A stretch of 64,000 nt of DNA, from NCBI GenBank assembly GCA_964555235.1, contig CAZKRU010000006.1, positions 13,245 through 77,244 on the forward strand, given 5' to 3'. The notes under the pieces are model-generated. The model searched no databases and was not told the DNA's origin. It worked only from the letters and a program-made list of their open reading frames with translations. This DNA comes from CAZKRU01 sp964555235. GTDB taxonomy: Bacteria; Verrucomicrobiota; Verrucomicrobiia; Methylacidiphilales; CAMAQI01. Numbering within the stretch: position 1 is the first letter of the stretch; every line of letters begins with the position of its first letter. The position numbers and the translations under genes were made by a program. Positions 63,935 through 64,000 of the stretch are shown here, piece after piece.

Positions 63935-64000
63935 ATGATAATTTATCCTTCCCGTTTTCAGTGGAATAAGATTAAAGATTTGGTAGCAGAGGGAGATGGA
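63935..64000 (+). CDS. Possible start of a gene running off the window
   Basis: An ATG at 63935 opens 22 codons without a stop (MIIYPSRFQWNKIKDLVAEG). There is no clear ribosome site and 22 codons prove little. Listed as a candidate only. Confidence 0.3.
   Translation, partial: MIIYPSRFQWNKIKDLVAEGDG

Overview
The window looks like chromosome from a Gram-negative bacterium of the PVC group, most likely Verrucomicrobiota. The reasons are an LptF/LptG lipopolysaccharide-export permease, a one-piece 962-residue glycine decarboxylase, a secreted family with an early HEWGT motif, many Ser/Thr kinases and cyclases, and intergenic space full of short palindromes. Phylum is inference from gene content; there is no rRNA gene. 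I found no tRNA, rRNA, CRISPR array, phage or transposase gene.

Layout. 1-5604: a tightly overlapped operon of a circularly permuted ATP-grasp/alpha-E protein (cut by the window start), two transglutaminase-like proteins and a DUF2126 protein. 5711-6153: a RelE/ParE-like toxin converging on a tiny antitoxin-like gene. 6281-7414: a secreted HEWGT-type protein, followed by a 383-bp hairpin array. 7816-9938: clpP-guaA. 10056-14341: the oxidative pentose phosphate operon gnd-zwf-pgl plus a TPR protein. 14516-16663: LptF/G permease and a secreted GH5 glucanase. 16773-22919: a divergent pair, a MASE1 hybrid histidine kinase and a Ser/Thr kinase with a degenerate cyclase domain. 23521-26191: an Lrp regulator with an aminotransferase and two small membrane proteins. 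26279-29601: ispE followed by a three-gene roadblock/LC7 module (DUF4388-roadblock, kinase-roadblock, roadblock protein). 29760-31385: acetyltransferase and glycosyltransferase. 31324-35952 (minus): serS-prc-infA-yajQ-EVE. 36123-38639 (minus): accB-accC-thiE. 38927-46608: a secreted protein on the minus strand, then a class V aminotransferase, ilvD, a DUF1275 protein, an FkbM methyltransferase and an FtsX permease. 46784-48216: a class III cyclase and a DICT-domain protein. 48422-54042: cobT, a ferritin-like protein, xseA, an RluA-type synthase and an AstD-like dehydrogenase. 54755-60481: gcvT-gcvH-gcvP and a class III aminotransferase. 60715-63711: prenyl synthase, GYF protein, gamma carbonic anhydrase and HDOD protein.

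Most of the window is core metabolism: purines, NADPH supply, fatty-acid priming, isoprenoids, glycine/serine flux, translation and proteolysis. Signalling is unusually dense, with one hybrid kinase, two Ser/Thr kinases, one true and one apparently dead cyclase domain, DICT, HDOD and three roadblock domains. Long runs of genes overlap by ATGA, so many are probably translationally coupled.

The least explained parts are these. (1) The roadblock/kinase module at 27106-29601 has no small GTPase. (2) A dispersed GTAG-type REP family opens with GGTAGGG; its inverted pairs bound a hairpin array (7428-7810), two short REPINs (36028-36122, 39675-39743) and a small membrane-protein gene (54089-54648). 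(3) Several unrelated inverted repeats have arms built from 8-11-base words. (4) The toxin and candidate antitoxin converge and overlap at their tails.
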